The notes under the pieces are model-generated. The model saw only the letters and a program-made list of their open reading frames with translations, was not told where the DNA came from and searched no databases. The translations under genes were made by a program, and so were the position numbers. This document shows positions 36,901-49,389 of a stretch of 64,000 nt of DNA, in pieces (within the stretch, counting starts at the first letter, position 1; the number at the start of each line of letters is the position of its first letter). The DNA is taken from assembly GCA_033002965.1 (NCBI GenBank), contig JAURVB010006278.1, forward strand, positions 108,655-172,654, read 5' to 3'. This DNA is from Piper betle. Taxonomy: Eukaryota; Streptophyta; Magnoliopsida; Piperales; Piperaceae.

Positions 36901-39313
36901 AAGGTTTACCTTCTAAGCGGCTCTCCTTTATGATCTCAAATTGGGGGCAGTACGAGGTTCAACTTTGTTTTTCCCCCTCTTTTTTAGTCCTTCACTTTAT
37001 TTTATGATTGTCATGTCAGATTAATTAAAATGTTGAAAAGGGTGGATATCAATGGGTATAAATAAATGCATTAGATATGCAACTGAGTCATTTATAACGT
37101 ATGTTTTATCATATGAATAAATGCTTATTGTCTGAATACATGACAGGTTTTACAAGCTGTTCTGCTGCGTTATGGCATACCAGAGAGTTTGTTCGGTCAA
37201 GTTTGTGTTATTATTGACAAGGTCAGTCTTTGCAATCTCTACAAAGTGATATATTATCCCTATTATTTGCATCTTCATCGGTCATCACTGCCACCTTCTT
37301 CATGTCTTTTGGGCTAGAAATATTGTTGTCTTTTGTCCTTTTCCCATTACTCAATCCACGTCTTCCTTATATTTTATTAGTTACTTTGCACATAAAGTTC
37401 AATGTTATATTCCCTTGGCTTTGTTATGAGATGTTCTCGTAGTTGATCTTGTCTGCTCTATCCATTTTCATATTTACCATATTATTGTTTTTTATCCATC
37501 CTATTTACATTTAAAGATGGAGCAGGCATTGTCTCCTAAACTCTTTAGAATGTTGCCCTTTTTCCCCTGATGTTTGACTTTGTCTTTAAAAACTGAATTA
37601 GGTTGTAGAGAAGTTCGTGAATGCTTCTGCAATTGTGGAATTTTTTGTCAGTTAAATCTAAACTGTCTTGATACTATGTCTAACCGTTTTGGGTGTAGAT
37701 GGAGAAGATGCCAGTGGAAGATATTGAGAAGGGATTAGCATCTCTCGGTTTATCAGTTGAAGCCATCGGAGGCTTACTGCAAGTTCAGTCACTCAGATCC
37801 CTCAATGAGCTTGAAGGTTTACTTATTAATTCTATCAAATTTTTAATCTTTGAACAACAATTGATATTCTTTTTAAAAATGATTGATATTGACATTAATT
37901 TACAGCATATGAATATTATGTTTCCAACTTTAATGTACTATTTTGTTTTATCTCAATGCTTTTATGTTGAATTTCTTTGTCAGATGTCCACGACTTAATG
38001 GTAACTTATTTTCTTCGTAAATACAGCAATAATTGGAGCTTCAGGGATGCTATAGCTGATTTGAAGCTACTCTTTGAACTTGCGCAACAGTATGGCTACT
38101 CTCAGTGGATTCAGTTTGATGCTTCTATTGTACGAGGACTTGCCTATTATACCGGCATTGTTTTCGAGGTGATGTTTTGTGACATTTTGTCTGATAACAT
38201 TTAGCTATCATTTATTTCCAAACCTCAAATCATTCTCAATATGATGTGAGAGTGTGGTTTTTTGGTAATTGATTCCAATATATCATTCTGCCAGTGTGCC
38301 TCCGGTAATGTTTTTTCTTTTAGTTTGGCATGGTAATTTTGTTAGTGCACATTTCTATGAAAAGGTAGAGTGCTTAAAATGCATGTAAGAAATAAAGTCC
38401 ATGCAGAAGTACAGCTACTATCTTTGTCTAAAGTCTCGAAGTTACATTCACTTTGTACAGATCTGTTGTATCTGTCTCCCCCTTCTCTTCTTAATATTTT
38501 CGATTTCCTCCCCCCCACCCTTTTTGGCAGGGATTTGACAGAAAAGGAAATTTGCCGTGCCATTTGTGGTGGGGGAAGGTATGACCGACTTCTGTCCATG
38601 TTTGGAGGCGAGGACACTCCAGCATGTGGTTTGGTTTGGAGATGCTGTTATAGTGGAAGTATAAACTCCTAGGCCATTATCAATTTCTTTTCTTTTGATA
38701 AGTACTACATTCCCCCTTTCTGAGAGGATATCATGAAATGTTCATTAAGCAGATTGAATTTTCTCAGTTGCTCAAGGATAAGGGACTCTTGCCGGACCTA
38801 GCTCCACAGGTGGAAGATATTGTGTTCCCTATGGATCCACAGCTTCAAGGACCAGCTTCTGGGATTGCATCGAGCCTCAGACAAAAGGCAGGAGTGTTGA
38901 CCTCGTCTTGCAGAACAAACGCCTTAAGTGGTTAGTCAACTTTGAGTATTTCTTGTTTAGAGCGTAATTTTTTCTTTTGAGAAACCTTCAGTAAAAAGCA
39001 TCAGCTTCTATGCTATAGAGGACTTAGGTGATAGGGAGTGAAGTAATTGAAGAAATGGTTCAGCAATTTCATATGATCGAACCACCATATCCAATCTCTA
39101 ATAAACTATTTAGGCCATCTTATTCTTCCTTCTCAGGTATCTGCTAAGGCAATTTTACGTTCTCAATTTTATAGGGTTTTTAAACATGCTGAGCGGATCC
39201 AAGCAAGTAGGCTCATCCTAGTTGGTGAGTCTGAGTGGAAAAGAGGTATGGTTCGTGTCAAGAACCTTGCCGACCGGGTTGAAGAAGATGTAAAAATTGA
39301 TGAACTGGAGTAA
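33938..39313 (+). CDS. Histidyl-tRNA synthetase, organellar type
   Basis: Twelve exons: 33938-34160, 34256-34404, 35110-35205, 35902-35990, 36279-36408, 36811-36903, 37147-37221, 37699-37816, 37984-38168, 38531-38658, 38768-38930 and 39175-39313. The N-terminus is Arg/Pro-rich and acts as a transit peptide. The core is class II His[31 protein letters not shown], motif 2 ([20 protein letters not shown]), the histidine-binding loop [10 protein letters not shown] and motif 3 [11 protein letters not shown]. It charges tRNA-His in plastids and mitochondria. Four single-base indels break it: an extra C at 38555-38556, one missing base in each TT of GGTTTGGTTTGG (38631-38637), and a missing G near 38887. 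With these undone the total is 1590 nt (529 residues) and [11 protein letters not shown] and [16 protein letters not shown] read through. I take them as assembly errors. Confidence 0.92.
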
Positions 39314-40064
39314 CAACAATTTTATTATCCATCATTGGCTATAATATTCTCTGGTATGCTTTCTATCCATCATACGGCACTGTATTCTTCTTTCTTTTTG
39401 TGCTTGATGGTCAGGGACTCGGGGTAGATGGCTGGGTATTTGTTTCATTGAGCTTCTTATAAAGCTTCCACAATGTGGTGGAAGGTTAAGTAATCTCATA
39501 TTTTTCCATTACAATCTTTGTGTTGTCAACTGTCGTAGGCCTAAGAAAGCTAGTTTTTGGTAGTTGCTCAACGACGTGCGGAAAGAAATATGTTTTTGCC
39601 GACCAGAAGATGGGATTGCTAATGGAATTCTGAAGCTTTAGTAGCAGAATGAACGAACCACTTTTCCAAATCCTTTTGAAGTTGAAAAGCAGTTATTTTA
39701 TCAAAAGTTGCTCCATCCTTGTATATAATTTATAATCGGATTCTTGATTTGTGCATTTTTTAAATTTATTCAAAAAAGAATTTTCCTGTTGAGGATTGGA
39801 AATCTCAAATAAGTATTAATTTTTAACCAAGGAGTTATATTCTTGTTGCAATCTGTTATATATGCTACCAAACACGAAAATTGATCGAGTAAAATAAAAC
39901 AAATGATGGGTCATAGAAACAACTATAGAAGGATCATCAACGAAAACAGTTAAAACTCTTCGTCTTAATTAGAGGCATTGAAATAATATGCTAACACTTT
40001 CACCGTATTGTTTTGGTCAGGTACAGAAAGCCAAATGTATAGGCCAACATGCATTTCATTGATA
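39314..40064. other. Spacer downstream of HisRS
   Basis: 3' untranslated and AT-rich intergenic DNA. No gene seen. Confidence 0.4.
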
Positions 40065-40072
40065 GCGTATAT

Positions 40073-40636
40073 TAGTGTTGCTAATTGAGCGAGCCGGTTT
40101 GTGAGCATTTAGCGTTCGGTTCGGCATGACTCGATATTTAAATGCTCGACTCGAACTCGAATCTTACGAGCCTAGCTTCGAGCAAGGTCGTCGTTCGACT
40201 CGACTCGACTCGGTTATAACTCGAAATCGACTCGATAAAATAATATAATAATATAGTCATTATATTATAATATATATATATATATATGCAATATAATAAC
40301 AAAGAAGCAAGATAGTTGAGATTTTTGAGTTCAAATCACATTGGCCTCATTTTTTTTGAGTAAAGTACTTTTGACTTTTAATCGAGCTGGTTTCGAGCTG
40401 GCGAACGAACTCATAAAAATTAAGTAGTTTAAGTATATTCGAGCTCGAGTCTTAAGTAGTTTAAGTATATTTGAGTTCGAGTCGAGCTCGAACGCATAAA
40501 AGATATTCGAGTCAAATTCGAGCATGTATGTCCAAAACTCGTTCGATTTCGGGTCGAGTTTGAACGAGTTTCGAACTATTTGAGCCGAGTTCGAACACAT
40601 CTTGAGCTCGGCTCGCTCGCTCAATTAGCACCCCTA
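40073..40636. mobile_element. hAT-like non-autonomous element, 564 bp
   Basis: Ends TAGTGTTGCTAATTGAGC and GCTCAATTAGCACCCCTA. Flanking 8-mers GCGTATAT (40065-40072) and GCGTACAC (40637-40644) match at 6 of 8 positions, a worn target duplication. The interior has the same GAGTCGAG / TTCGAGCTCGA reiterations as the copy at 21815. A (TA)n stretch lies at about 40270-40288. Confidence 0.8.
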
Positions 40637-40644
40637 GCGTACAC

Positions 40645-43600
40645 CATCTACATTTAGCTGATATAAGTTTTCCTTCATTCCCAAACTTTGAACTAGTGAT
40701 TGATGTGTATATATTTCTGTTATATACGTTCATGGTGCATGGTAAGCTTACCAGGAAGCTGCAGAATTAAGAACAACTAATAAATCAACTTATAGATTGA
40801 CACGAAAAACAAGTAATTGATACAAACCTACAATTAAACAAGTAAACACAAGGGTGAGGTTGCATAAGGGAAGCCACCTTCCTGGAACACCACAAAGCAA
40901 AGAATTCTCGTTATTTACTCTCGAAGACAAGAAAAATGAAACAATCCTGCCATCTTCACTTTTCGATCCGGCTTGAACACAAAACCATCTTTTCTTTGCT
41001 TTCCTGCTCTCAACATGATACAAAAATTTATCACACAAAGTTATGGATACCAGTCTGAGCTTCTTAATATATAGTCTAGAAACAAGTTCATGAACATAGT
41101 CATAACATTTCTTAAAGCATGAAAGCATCATATCAATAAGAGCTTAGTTTTTAAACGCTTGTAAATGGAAAATAATACAGTGCATGATCATGAAACAGTT
41201 CACCATAAAACCATGAACACAATAAACTTACTTGCACTAGAACGTCTAATTACGCTAATAAAAGACTTGCAACAACGTAGCATACATATGAAACAAACTC
41301 TATTCAGATAACTACGCTATTGTGTGTATATACGTAGTTTATCTTATATTTACAAGGCAGATATCATGAGAAGGCTTAAGACTTCTTCAAAAAATGCAAA
41401 TAAATAAACCTCTAGCTAATATGCTCAGCTTTGTACAAACTCTACAGAACAAAATCACCAATTAGTAACCAGGTTTGAGATAGTTGATATTCATTAATTA
41501 AGTTACTAATTAGGAAGCCAGCAGGGCATAATAAATTGTGAAGGACATTGAAAAATGAAACCAGAAAAATACTATAATTCATTTAGCCTGCAGCTTGTGA
41601 ATATCTTAAATTTACTTATTTCTTTTTGGCTTTTACTACTAAATCATATCATACAGCATTAAGTACATTGCACTATAGATATATGATTATACATAGATAT
41701 TAAGTGTTATAATTAATTATCATAGTCAAGTGCTAACTAAAATAAACCAGCCATGACAAATGTTTGCAGATAATGAAAAAAGTTATTAAATCCCCAAATT
41801 ACAAAACATACTAATTAATTAATAAATGGTGATTCATATCTTGCTTAATTTTCAACTTAGTTCAAGTGTCAATTCATTGGTTTAGGATTTAAGGTTTAAT
41901 GTTTAGGGAGATTGACAATCAAAAGGACCCAATGATTTCTATTAACTCATCATTCTTGCCGTCCCATAAGGATGCTATTGAATCAATTTGAATTACAAGA
42001 TGCAACAAAGCAACAAGTAATTATTTCATTTAATCCAATATTATCTCTACGTTTATAGATAACTATGTATTAATTTCTTTTACTTTTCTCCGCGCCCATA
42101 ATCGAGGAGAAATTTTTCACCACTCTACTTTTTGTTACCATGTTTTTTCTTCATGGTTTATAGTATATTTGAAGTTTATTGAATCGTGTGGAAAACTAAA
42201 ATTTCTTCGGGTAATTGCACTATAGATATATGATTATACATAAATATCAAGTGTTAAAAATTAATTATCATTGTCAAGTACTAACCAAAAGAAACCAGGA
42301 TCTCAAAATTAAGACCTTGACAAATATTTGTGATGATCAAATAAACAAATCCAAGTTATAAAACATACTAATTAATTAATAAAAGGCGAAACATATATAT
42401 ACTTCTTGCTTGATTTTAAACTTAGTTTGGGTCTCAATCCTTTGGTTAGAGGTTGACAATCAGAAAGACCCAATGGTTTCCTGCACTCAATAATCTTGCC
42501 CTTCCATGAGAGTGATATTGAATCAATCTGAACTACAAGATGCAACCAAGCAATATATTTTTCAAAAAATGTCTTATCATTCCTTTGATTAATTTCTTGA
42601 ATGAATGCTAGCTGAAGGCTATTCTGAACTCCGGATCAATTATCAAAACAAACTCCCATTTTCTGAAATCTTATGCACACAATCTTTTATTCAAATAGAA
42701 GATCAAAAAATGTAGCCAGCTTGGTAGAAGATTTCAGGATGACCAAGTTTAAGCTAGCTAGAAACCTAAAATCAGAAAAATCGAATTGTATCAACAACAA
42801 AACGAAAAAGAAAAGAAGATTAAGGAAAGAAACAATTTGATCAGAGCTTACAGATATCAATGATCAGCATGCCGAGCAGATCAAATCAAGGATGAGATGA
42901 TCACTTGTTATTCATTATAGGGAGAAATAAAAAATGGTTCATAAATACAAAGAAACCCTAACTCACATGTCAGGAGGAATCATTTTATTACACAATGATG
43001 AAGAACAAAAAACTCATCAATATTTGTATATATATAACAAAGAAAAGATTAATGATCAGCATGCATTCCATCGGCTACTTGATCAGTAAGATAATTTATA
43101 ATCTTCAAAACATCTTAATCATAAAAAACAAAAGAGAGATTGATTGATTATAAGCCACCAAAGAGGTAAAAATATTTTTTCCATTAATTTCTTTTAAAAA
43201 AGAAAACATAATTCGCAATAAAACAGTTATATATAGATGTTAACAAACTAAAAATCAATGTTGTACCCAACAACATGAAACTAAATTCCAACCTCATATA
43301 TACATTGTGCATAAAAAATAAACAAAGGTTAATCCAATCAGCATCAAAACTATTACTGGTCTAAAAATTTGCGGTAATGTCAGTCGAAGGCACTGAGATT
43401 GATCATAGATGAACTATGATTTGTCTCAAAAAATTAATCTTCTTCGCCAGTAGCACAAGAGATCTAGCCAGAATACCCAGACCTTCACAAGCAGATGCAG
43501 CCAGCTCAATTTATACACCTTTAACCTCATGCTCCATATTTTTCCCATCCTAAAACATAAAAATCAACCAGTACTAGAGAGCAAGAAACCCTAATCACAA

Positions 43601-43657
43601 AATGCTTTCTGACACCAATAAAAAAGAATTAGAAGAGAAGAAGAAGAGAGAAGAAGA
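40645..43657. other. AT-rich gene-poor DNA next to the miR530 hairpin
   Basis: No protein-coding gene is supported. On the minus strand this is the region downstream of the miR530 hairpin, so a spliced or long pri-miRNA may cover part of it. A 350-bp direct duplication lies at 41667-42027 and 42214-42563. Confidence 0.4.
41667..42563 (+). repeat. Direct duplication, two copies of about 350 bp
   Basis: Copy 1 (41667-42027) and copy 2 (42214-42563) share the order of ATTGCACTATAGATATATG, TAATTAATTATCAT, AAAACATACTAATTAATTAA, GATTGACAATCA/GGTTGACAATCA, GACCCAATG and TTGAATCAAT near the end. The offset is 547 bases. They differ at many scattered positions, so the duplication is old. No terminal repeats mark it as a transposon. 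Confidence 0.8.
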
Positions 43658-43883
43658 CTAAGATGAGATGTGTCTGCATAAGCATCTGCACCTGATGCTG
43701 GGCATCCTCTCTAAACTTATAAAGCTAGGAAGCAGCTCCTCCCAATCCAAGCAACAAAATATACGTTTATCCATGCGGATAACGATCTGCTGATCTATGA
43801 ATAGAAGTCATGGCCAGCATAGATTGAAAGAGAAAGCAAGTGATGAGGTGCAGGTGCAAATGCAGATACACGCAGCATCTTAG
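43658..43883 (-). ncRNA. MIR530: miR530 precursor hairpin
   Basis: The minus strand at 43864-43844 reads TGCATTTGCACCTGCACCT followed by CA, the sequence I know for plant miR530-5p. The opposite arm, at 43693-43675 on minus, reads AGGTGCAGATGCTTATGCA. It pairs with the mature strand at 16 of 19 positions. The stem continues outward (GTGTATC with GACACAT, then CTAAGATG at 43883-43876 with CATCTTAG at 43665-43658). The loop between the arms is about 150 nt, long but normal for plant precursors. In rice miR530 targets a PLUS3-domain protein and affects yield and architecture; the target here is unknown. Confidence 0.92.
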
Positions 43884-45217
43884 TGCACATATAAGCTGAT
43901 AGCCAATAGAGCTCTGCCGATAGATGAGTACAAGCTTTGAGAAAGAAAGCTACATAGGAAAAAAAGCTGCTAATTATGTCTTCCACCGCATGCATTCCAA
44001 ACTTTATGGGTATTTTTTATTAATTATCTCATCAGCCGACATTGCTAATACTAATTCTATTTTTATTTATGTTAGCTATTAGGGTTCAAAAAAAAAACAT
44101 AAGGATAAAAATAGCTTCCACGGCTATTTTCTTTTCTCTATATCTATGGTACAGATAAAAATGGAGTTTAGCTTCCAGAGAATGAGCTTTGTGATGTGTA
44201 AAAGCTATGCTAGCTTTGGGAAGATTATACAAGTATAGATTTTGTATGTGGTATCGTGTAATTGTATAAAATAATAATATTATTAGTATTATTAGGGTGA
44301 AAGCTAGAAACCCTAGCAGATAAGGGTGGCGGAGCAAGCCCAGGTGAGAAGGGGCATCATCATCTCAATGGTTGCGTTGGCCAGATATGAACTGGTCGCA
44401 TTATTAGTTGAAATATGACACAACGAGACAAATTGGTAAGCACTTGCGGTTTACTTGATATTTTTACAAAATTAAACCCAATACTTTAAAAATAAATCCC
44501 TAAATTCTCACTCTATTGCTTTGGCAAAAAACCCTACTCTATCATATATATATAAAAAATATAAATTATTAACAAATATAAAAAATCTGAAAATAAATAA
44601 AAAATTATAAAATTAATTCCCTTATACACGTCTGCTGACTGAGTTTAATATCTGTGACTAATAATTCCAGCGCCTTGAGTTTGGCTTCGAAAAGTATAAG
44701 AAAAGAAATATATATACATTAAAAAGTAATAAAATTTACTAAAACCATGAACTGTGAAAGCTTGGATAAATAATAATGATGGGATCTGCCACTTGGCCAA
44801 CTATGTTGAACTAATTATAGCGGTTTTATTGATTGCAGAAGTTTATTTTGTATTTACAATCCACAATATAACATACACGTACCATTGGTATATGACATAG
44901 CATTTTGATTAATCGATAAAATAATAATTCATTTATTCGTTAATTGACAATGTAAATAAATGGCAAACAAGAGAATTTAGAAGACTGAATCGATGTTGTT
45001 ACATTCGATAATAACATAACCCTTACATTTCCTTCATACTAACAAGCTAGAAAAAGTTAAAGAAGAACACAAACTGCATTTTGAATAAATTGGCCAATCT
45101 ACCCAGAAGACCTTGCGAGAGTTTACTCCATTGCAGCAAAAGGAGACTGGACACTAAGCCCACATATATGATATTCAAAACTGCTAATACTACACCACAT
45201 TCCAGAGTGTACCCAAA
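43884..45217. other. Gene-poor spacer, presumed upstream of miR530
   Basis: AT-rich. The part from 43884 to about 44350 is upstream of the miR530 hairpin on the minus strand and should hold its promoter. No single TATA box stands out. From 44350 to 45217 nothing is seen apart from the 3' untranslated region of the zinc-finger gene near 45000-45217. Confidence 0.35.
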
Positions 45218-47166
45218 TTAGAATGACATCAATTTTGGGCCATTATCAGGCATGCCCATACCCGCTGCAAGCTCGGCATCAAGTTGTGTGTGAGGAGCAT
45301 CCCCCACCATTTCTTTCACCCTACAAACGAAAAATTTTCACGGATAAATTTTGTATAGAAGTGGTGAAGAGAGGGGGACAAGCTTAAAAATTATTGAAAA
45401 TGACAAACGAAATTGGTAAGGATTTCAAGATAAAAGGAATAATAGCATTTTTAAATTAGGCATTCACTACAGCACCTCATATGTTTCTCCAATTCAACAT
45501 GTTGCCCAATTGAGTTTCAGAAATTGGAACAGCTTAACACACATTTAAATTTAATCACAGGTAAATATTTCTTTGGGAAAAAAAGAACCTAATCACGAGC
45601 CACCTCACATTGCAAGAGAACTAATACGCCATCATGACTGCAAATGTCATCAACTACACTAACCTGTCCCAATAAAAAGTTATCCCATGACATCCCTCTA
45701 ATGATTTACAATCCCTTTTGTGCCATCGGGAAGAGAATCTGGCATAAAATTTTAATTATAAAACCAAACAGTCCGTGTTGGTCATAGCCTGCCAGCAGAC
45801 CCAAGTGTAGTTAGGGTAAGATAGGTTTCATTAAAATTTTCATTGTTGTTGATAATGCGGAAAAAACTAGCAACAGCAAACAACTAACCAAATTATTGCA
45901 CATTATCACTCACACAAGACAATCAAAGGAACAAATCAATTATGGTATTAAGTTTTCACTCACAATTGCACATGAACTTTTACTACGTACCCTGAACTAA
46001 CCTTTGCACTAACCAAATACACTGTTATTGTTAAACTTTTACAGGCACATCATAATTGAAACAGTTCAACATAATTTGAAGATCTCGCATCCATCAAACC
46101 TTTCCCCCTCCCCAAGCCACTTTGCCTCCGCCACTGCTTTATCTTCCTTCCATTTCCCTCACAATCTTCCTCAAATTTATTCCACCTAGATCTCCCTGGT
46201 CACTTTCAAGTTAGCCAGCTACAGTTCACTATTGGTGTTTGCCAGAAATATATCCCGAATTTAAGTATCGAAAGCAAAATTCATCAAGCCCAATCTATTA
46301 AAATAGCTAGCAAAAACACCAGCAAAAAATAAGAGAGCCATTTTAGCTTCAAATTATTGACATAACCAACTTTGCCGGAAAGTTGTATAAATGCCAGTTG
46401 TCTCACACATCAACCTAAAAAGTTTCAGCTCATGTACTAAACGTTACAACTATACACCTCCAAATTAAAAAATTAACTTGTATGTCTTCCACTACCCAAA
46501 CAAAAGCCAAAAAACTTCCACTGTAACTTCCTAACAATGCAGACCACATTCAACACATCATCTTCAAAATTAAACTCAGTAAACGCAACAAATAACTACA
46601 AATTCATAATCATCATCTCGTCATCTTATAAGCAATTAAGTAAAGTACCTCTTCTTATGCCTTTTAGACCGAAAATGATCGTCTCTAACAGCCACGCTTG
46701 AGAAGTACCGACTAAAAAATTAAAAACAGAGAAACACATCATTAATAAGCAACACACATTCAATCAAACCCAAACCCAAACCCAACTACATAAGAAGCCA
46801 GAAAAAAATCCAAAAAAAAAGAAGATTTTTTATACTCGCAATGCAGGCAATAGAACTGGCCCATCCCGGGGAGGTCCTCGTCCACTGGCAGCTCCTTCTC
46901 CTCCGACCTCAGCTCCACATGAATCGCATCGTCGCGTGAAACCCACCCAAATCCCAATCAAGGAATCGCAAAAACCCACAATCCGAACCCCACCAAATCG
47001 TAACAGCAAAAAAACTACAAACTTTATCAATCAGAAGCTCGTGAATCGACGAATCGAAGGCGAGAAAAAAATAAAGGATATCTTTTCGGAGGAATTTGGT
47101 GCGGCGAGCGGACTTGTGGGAGAGCCGGCGCTTCTTCACCTTGCGGTGGGGGCACTTCCCTCCCAT
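45218..47166 (-). CDS. ZNF593/Bud20-like C2H2 zinc-finger protein
   Basis: Four exons on minus: 47166-47082, 46935-46836, 46711-46649 and 45320-45218, totalling 351 nt (116 residues). The N-terminus MGGKCPHRKVKKRRLSHKSA is strongly basic. LPGMGQFYCLHC leads into a single C2H2 finger: CLHC, 12 residues, then His, FRSKR, His. The C-terminus is HTQLDAELAAGMGMPDNG. The family (human ZNF593, yeast Bud20) binds pre-60S ribosomal particles and helps their maturation and export. Every exon border keeps frame. The first intron is of the rare AT-AC class (46936-47081). The last intron is long (about 1.3 kb) and AT-rich, with nothing else recognisable in it. Confidence 0.93.
46936..47081 (-). other. U12-type AT-AC intron
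   Basis: On minus the intron begins ATATCCTTT, the exact U12 donor consensus, and ends TTTCAC. TTCCTTGAT at 46965-46957 matches the U12 branch-site consensus, with the branch A about 22 nt from the 3' end. No GT-AG choice nearby gives the conserved peptide. AT-AC splicing joins AAAG to GCGAC and restores KGDDAIHVEL, the family sequence. Confidence 0.92.
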
Positions 47167-47281
47167 GGTGGCAGACCAGTCGCCGCAGTAAGCCCCCTTC
47201 GGATGCGGCGGTGGCGGCGAGGTTCGGCCTCGCCGGCGATCAATGGCGGCGATCGGGGCGGCGGAGGGCTTCTCTAGACCC

Positions 47282-48019
47282 TAGAAAGGTCGGATTTTGT
47301 GTTTTGCAACGAAGGCGGTGACCGAGTCCGATGGGGTGATGACTGACCGCGGTGTCCGATCGGTAATACCCAGGAGTCGACGGTTGGTTCGTGAACAGGC
47401 AATTTCCCGTGAATTTAGGGTATAAATCTATATTAATGGGTTAAAAATATAAATTTTTTAAATATGAATCGTATTTATATAATTTTTATATATAATATAG
47501 TCTAAAAAAATATTATAAGCCTATTAATTAGATTATACAACTTTTACCTATGTAAATCTTAATTGTACATTTGTTGGCCTAAAAAATAAAAGATAGAAAA
47601 AATTTACTCTAGATTTACAATTTAAAATTACTAATAATTATTATCTCATTTAATAAATTGAGAGTAAAATACTTTTTATATTGTCACTAATTTATCAATA
47701 TAAATTAACTTCACAATTTTGCTAACCCGTAAGGGATGGTCATTGACCATCAGTCCATTTCTAAAAATCACGTGGTGAATTTGACCCAAATTAAAAAAAT
47801 TATATTAATATTTTTTGCTATATTCATATACAATCTTAACCCATTAAGCTCGTATTCAATTGTATAACTTTGTGGACAAAAGTAATATAAATTTTTAATA
47901 TAAAAATAAAAAAATTTATTTTAAATATTTAAAAGTATAATTTTATAAAATATCATCTATTTAGATTAAATACCAATAAAATCACCTCAAATTTGTATCT
48001 AATTTAATATTTTTAAATG

Positions 48020-48023
<4 letters not shown>
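47282..48023. other. AT-rich spacer
   Basis: After the GC-rich region around the zinc-finger gene start (47100-47280) the sequence is AT-rich, without genes. Confidence 0.4.
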
Positions 48024-48063
<40 letters not shown>

Positions 48064-48945
48064 GGATGATGGCTGTCCTGCAGTGCTTCAGCCGTTGGAT
48101 CAAATCCAACGGCTGACACATGCCCCCGTAGGCAAAATTGTTGCGCCGCCGCCGCCGCCGGCCGACGCGTCGCCGCCACCCCGGCCGACGCGACGCCACC
48201 CCTGCCCGCCCGTCGCCGCCCCGCCTGGGCGGCGACGTATCCGCCGGGCGACGGGCGGCGGATCTAGCCGCCCCGGGTCTCCCCTGCCGGCCCGCCGCTC
48301 CCACCGCCTGGCGACACCACCGCCGCTCGTCCCTCGCCCGCCACCTGCCGCGCGACGCCCCCGCCCGCCACTCCCGGCCGCGCGACGCCCCCGCCCGCCA
48401 CCCCGTCCCCTGCCTGCCACCCCGCCGCGACGACGCCCCCCGTCCCTCGTCCTCCGTCCCCCGCCCGCCACCCCGCCGCGCCCTCCTTGGCCCCGGCCGC
48501 CACCCCGCCCCCCCCCCCCCCGTCGGCCCTGCCGCCACCCCGCCGCGCCCCCTCGGCCCCCGCCTGCCACCCCGCTCGCGCCCTCTCCTCGGCCTCCGCC
48601 CGCCACCCAGTCGTGTCTGCGCCCGCGCGCCCTCGTCCCCGGTCGCCGGCGCCCCCTTCGGCCCCGCCGCCACCCCGCTCGCGCCCCCCTCGGCCCCTAG
48701 CCCGCCACCCCGCCGCACCCCCCCTCGGCCTCCGCCCGCCACCCAGCCGTGCGCGCGCCCGCGCCCCCGTCCCTCTGTCGCCGGCGCCCCCCGGCCGTCG
48801 CCCGGCGCCGGGCAGCCTTCCCGCTCCTCCGCCGTCGCCGGCGCCTCCCCCTTTTAGATCTTGGCCGTTGGATGTTAATCCAACGGCCAAGATTGTACTG
48901 CAAGCACAGCCAAGATGGCTGTGCTGCATTACAGGAAGATTTTCT

Positions 48946-49028
<83 letters not shown>
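48024..49028. mobile_element. TA-flanked element with GC-rich interior (core 48061-48948)
   Basis: (TA)n runs lie at 48024-48060 and 48949-49028. Left end inward: GGCTGTCCTGCAGTGCTTCA, then hairpin GCCGTTGGAT...ATCCAACGGC (about 48091-48114). Right end inward: hairpin GCACAGCCAAGATGGCTGTGC, short of perfect by its loop, near 48904-48924; then TTGGCCGTTGGAT...ATCCAACGGCCAA (about 48863-48893). The interior (48120-48855) is extremely GC-rich and is made of short reiterations of CGCCACCCCGCC and CCGCCCGCCACC. All six frames are open only because AT-rich stops are absent. The structure matches the ends of the 7.6 kb block. It resembles the microsatellite-targeting class described in rice (Micron-like), but I cannot assign a known family. 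Confidence 0.65.
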
Positions 49029-49031
<3 letters not shown>

Positions 49032-49389
49032 CCCAAACTTGAATCGGATACGAATTGTTTCAAATTGCATACAAATATATCAGATACTTGAATATCTCAT
49101 TCCATCTCTTTATATTTTTATTATTTCTCCAAAAAAATTATTTACTCTTAAATTATAATTATATTAATGTTTGGAAAAAACAAATTTCGTGCATAATTGT
49201 AAAGTCTGGTTATGCTAGTCCACAATAAAGTAAATTCTTCAAATATATTATTCCATTATATTAAGTATAAACTTAATCATAGCATCAAGTAAACATTTCA
49301 ATATACTTTGCACTAATTATTCATTTTAAGCATGAAAATTAAGAAAAGCTTAATCAACCTATATATCCATGCAAGGGGCCATTGACGAC

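Noticed and set aside
40331..40733. Minus-strand frames of 97 and 73 codons
   Set aside because: They lie in the simple-sequence interior of a hAT-like MITE.
48017..49158. Long open frames on both strands (up to 268 codons), rich in Pro/Arg/Ala
   Set aside because: They exist in all frames because the GC-rich repeats lack stop codons, and they run into TA microsatellites as Tyr-Ile repeats. No domain or codon signal.
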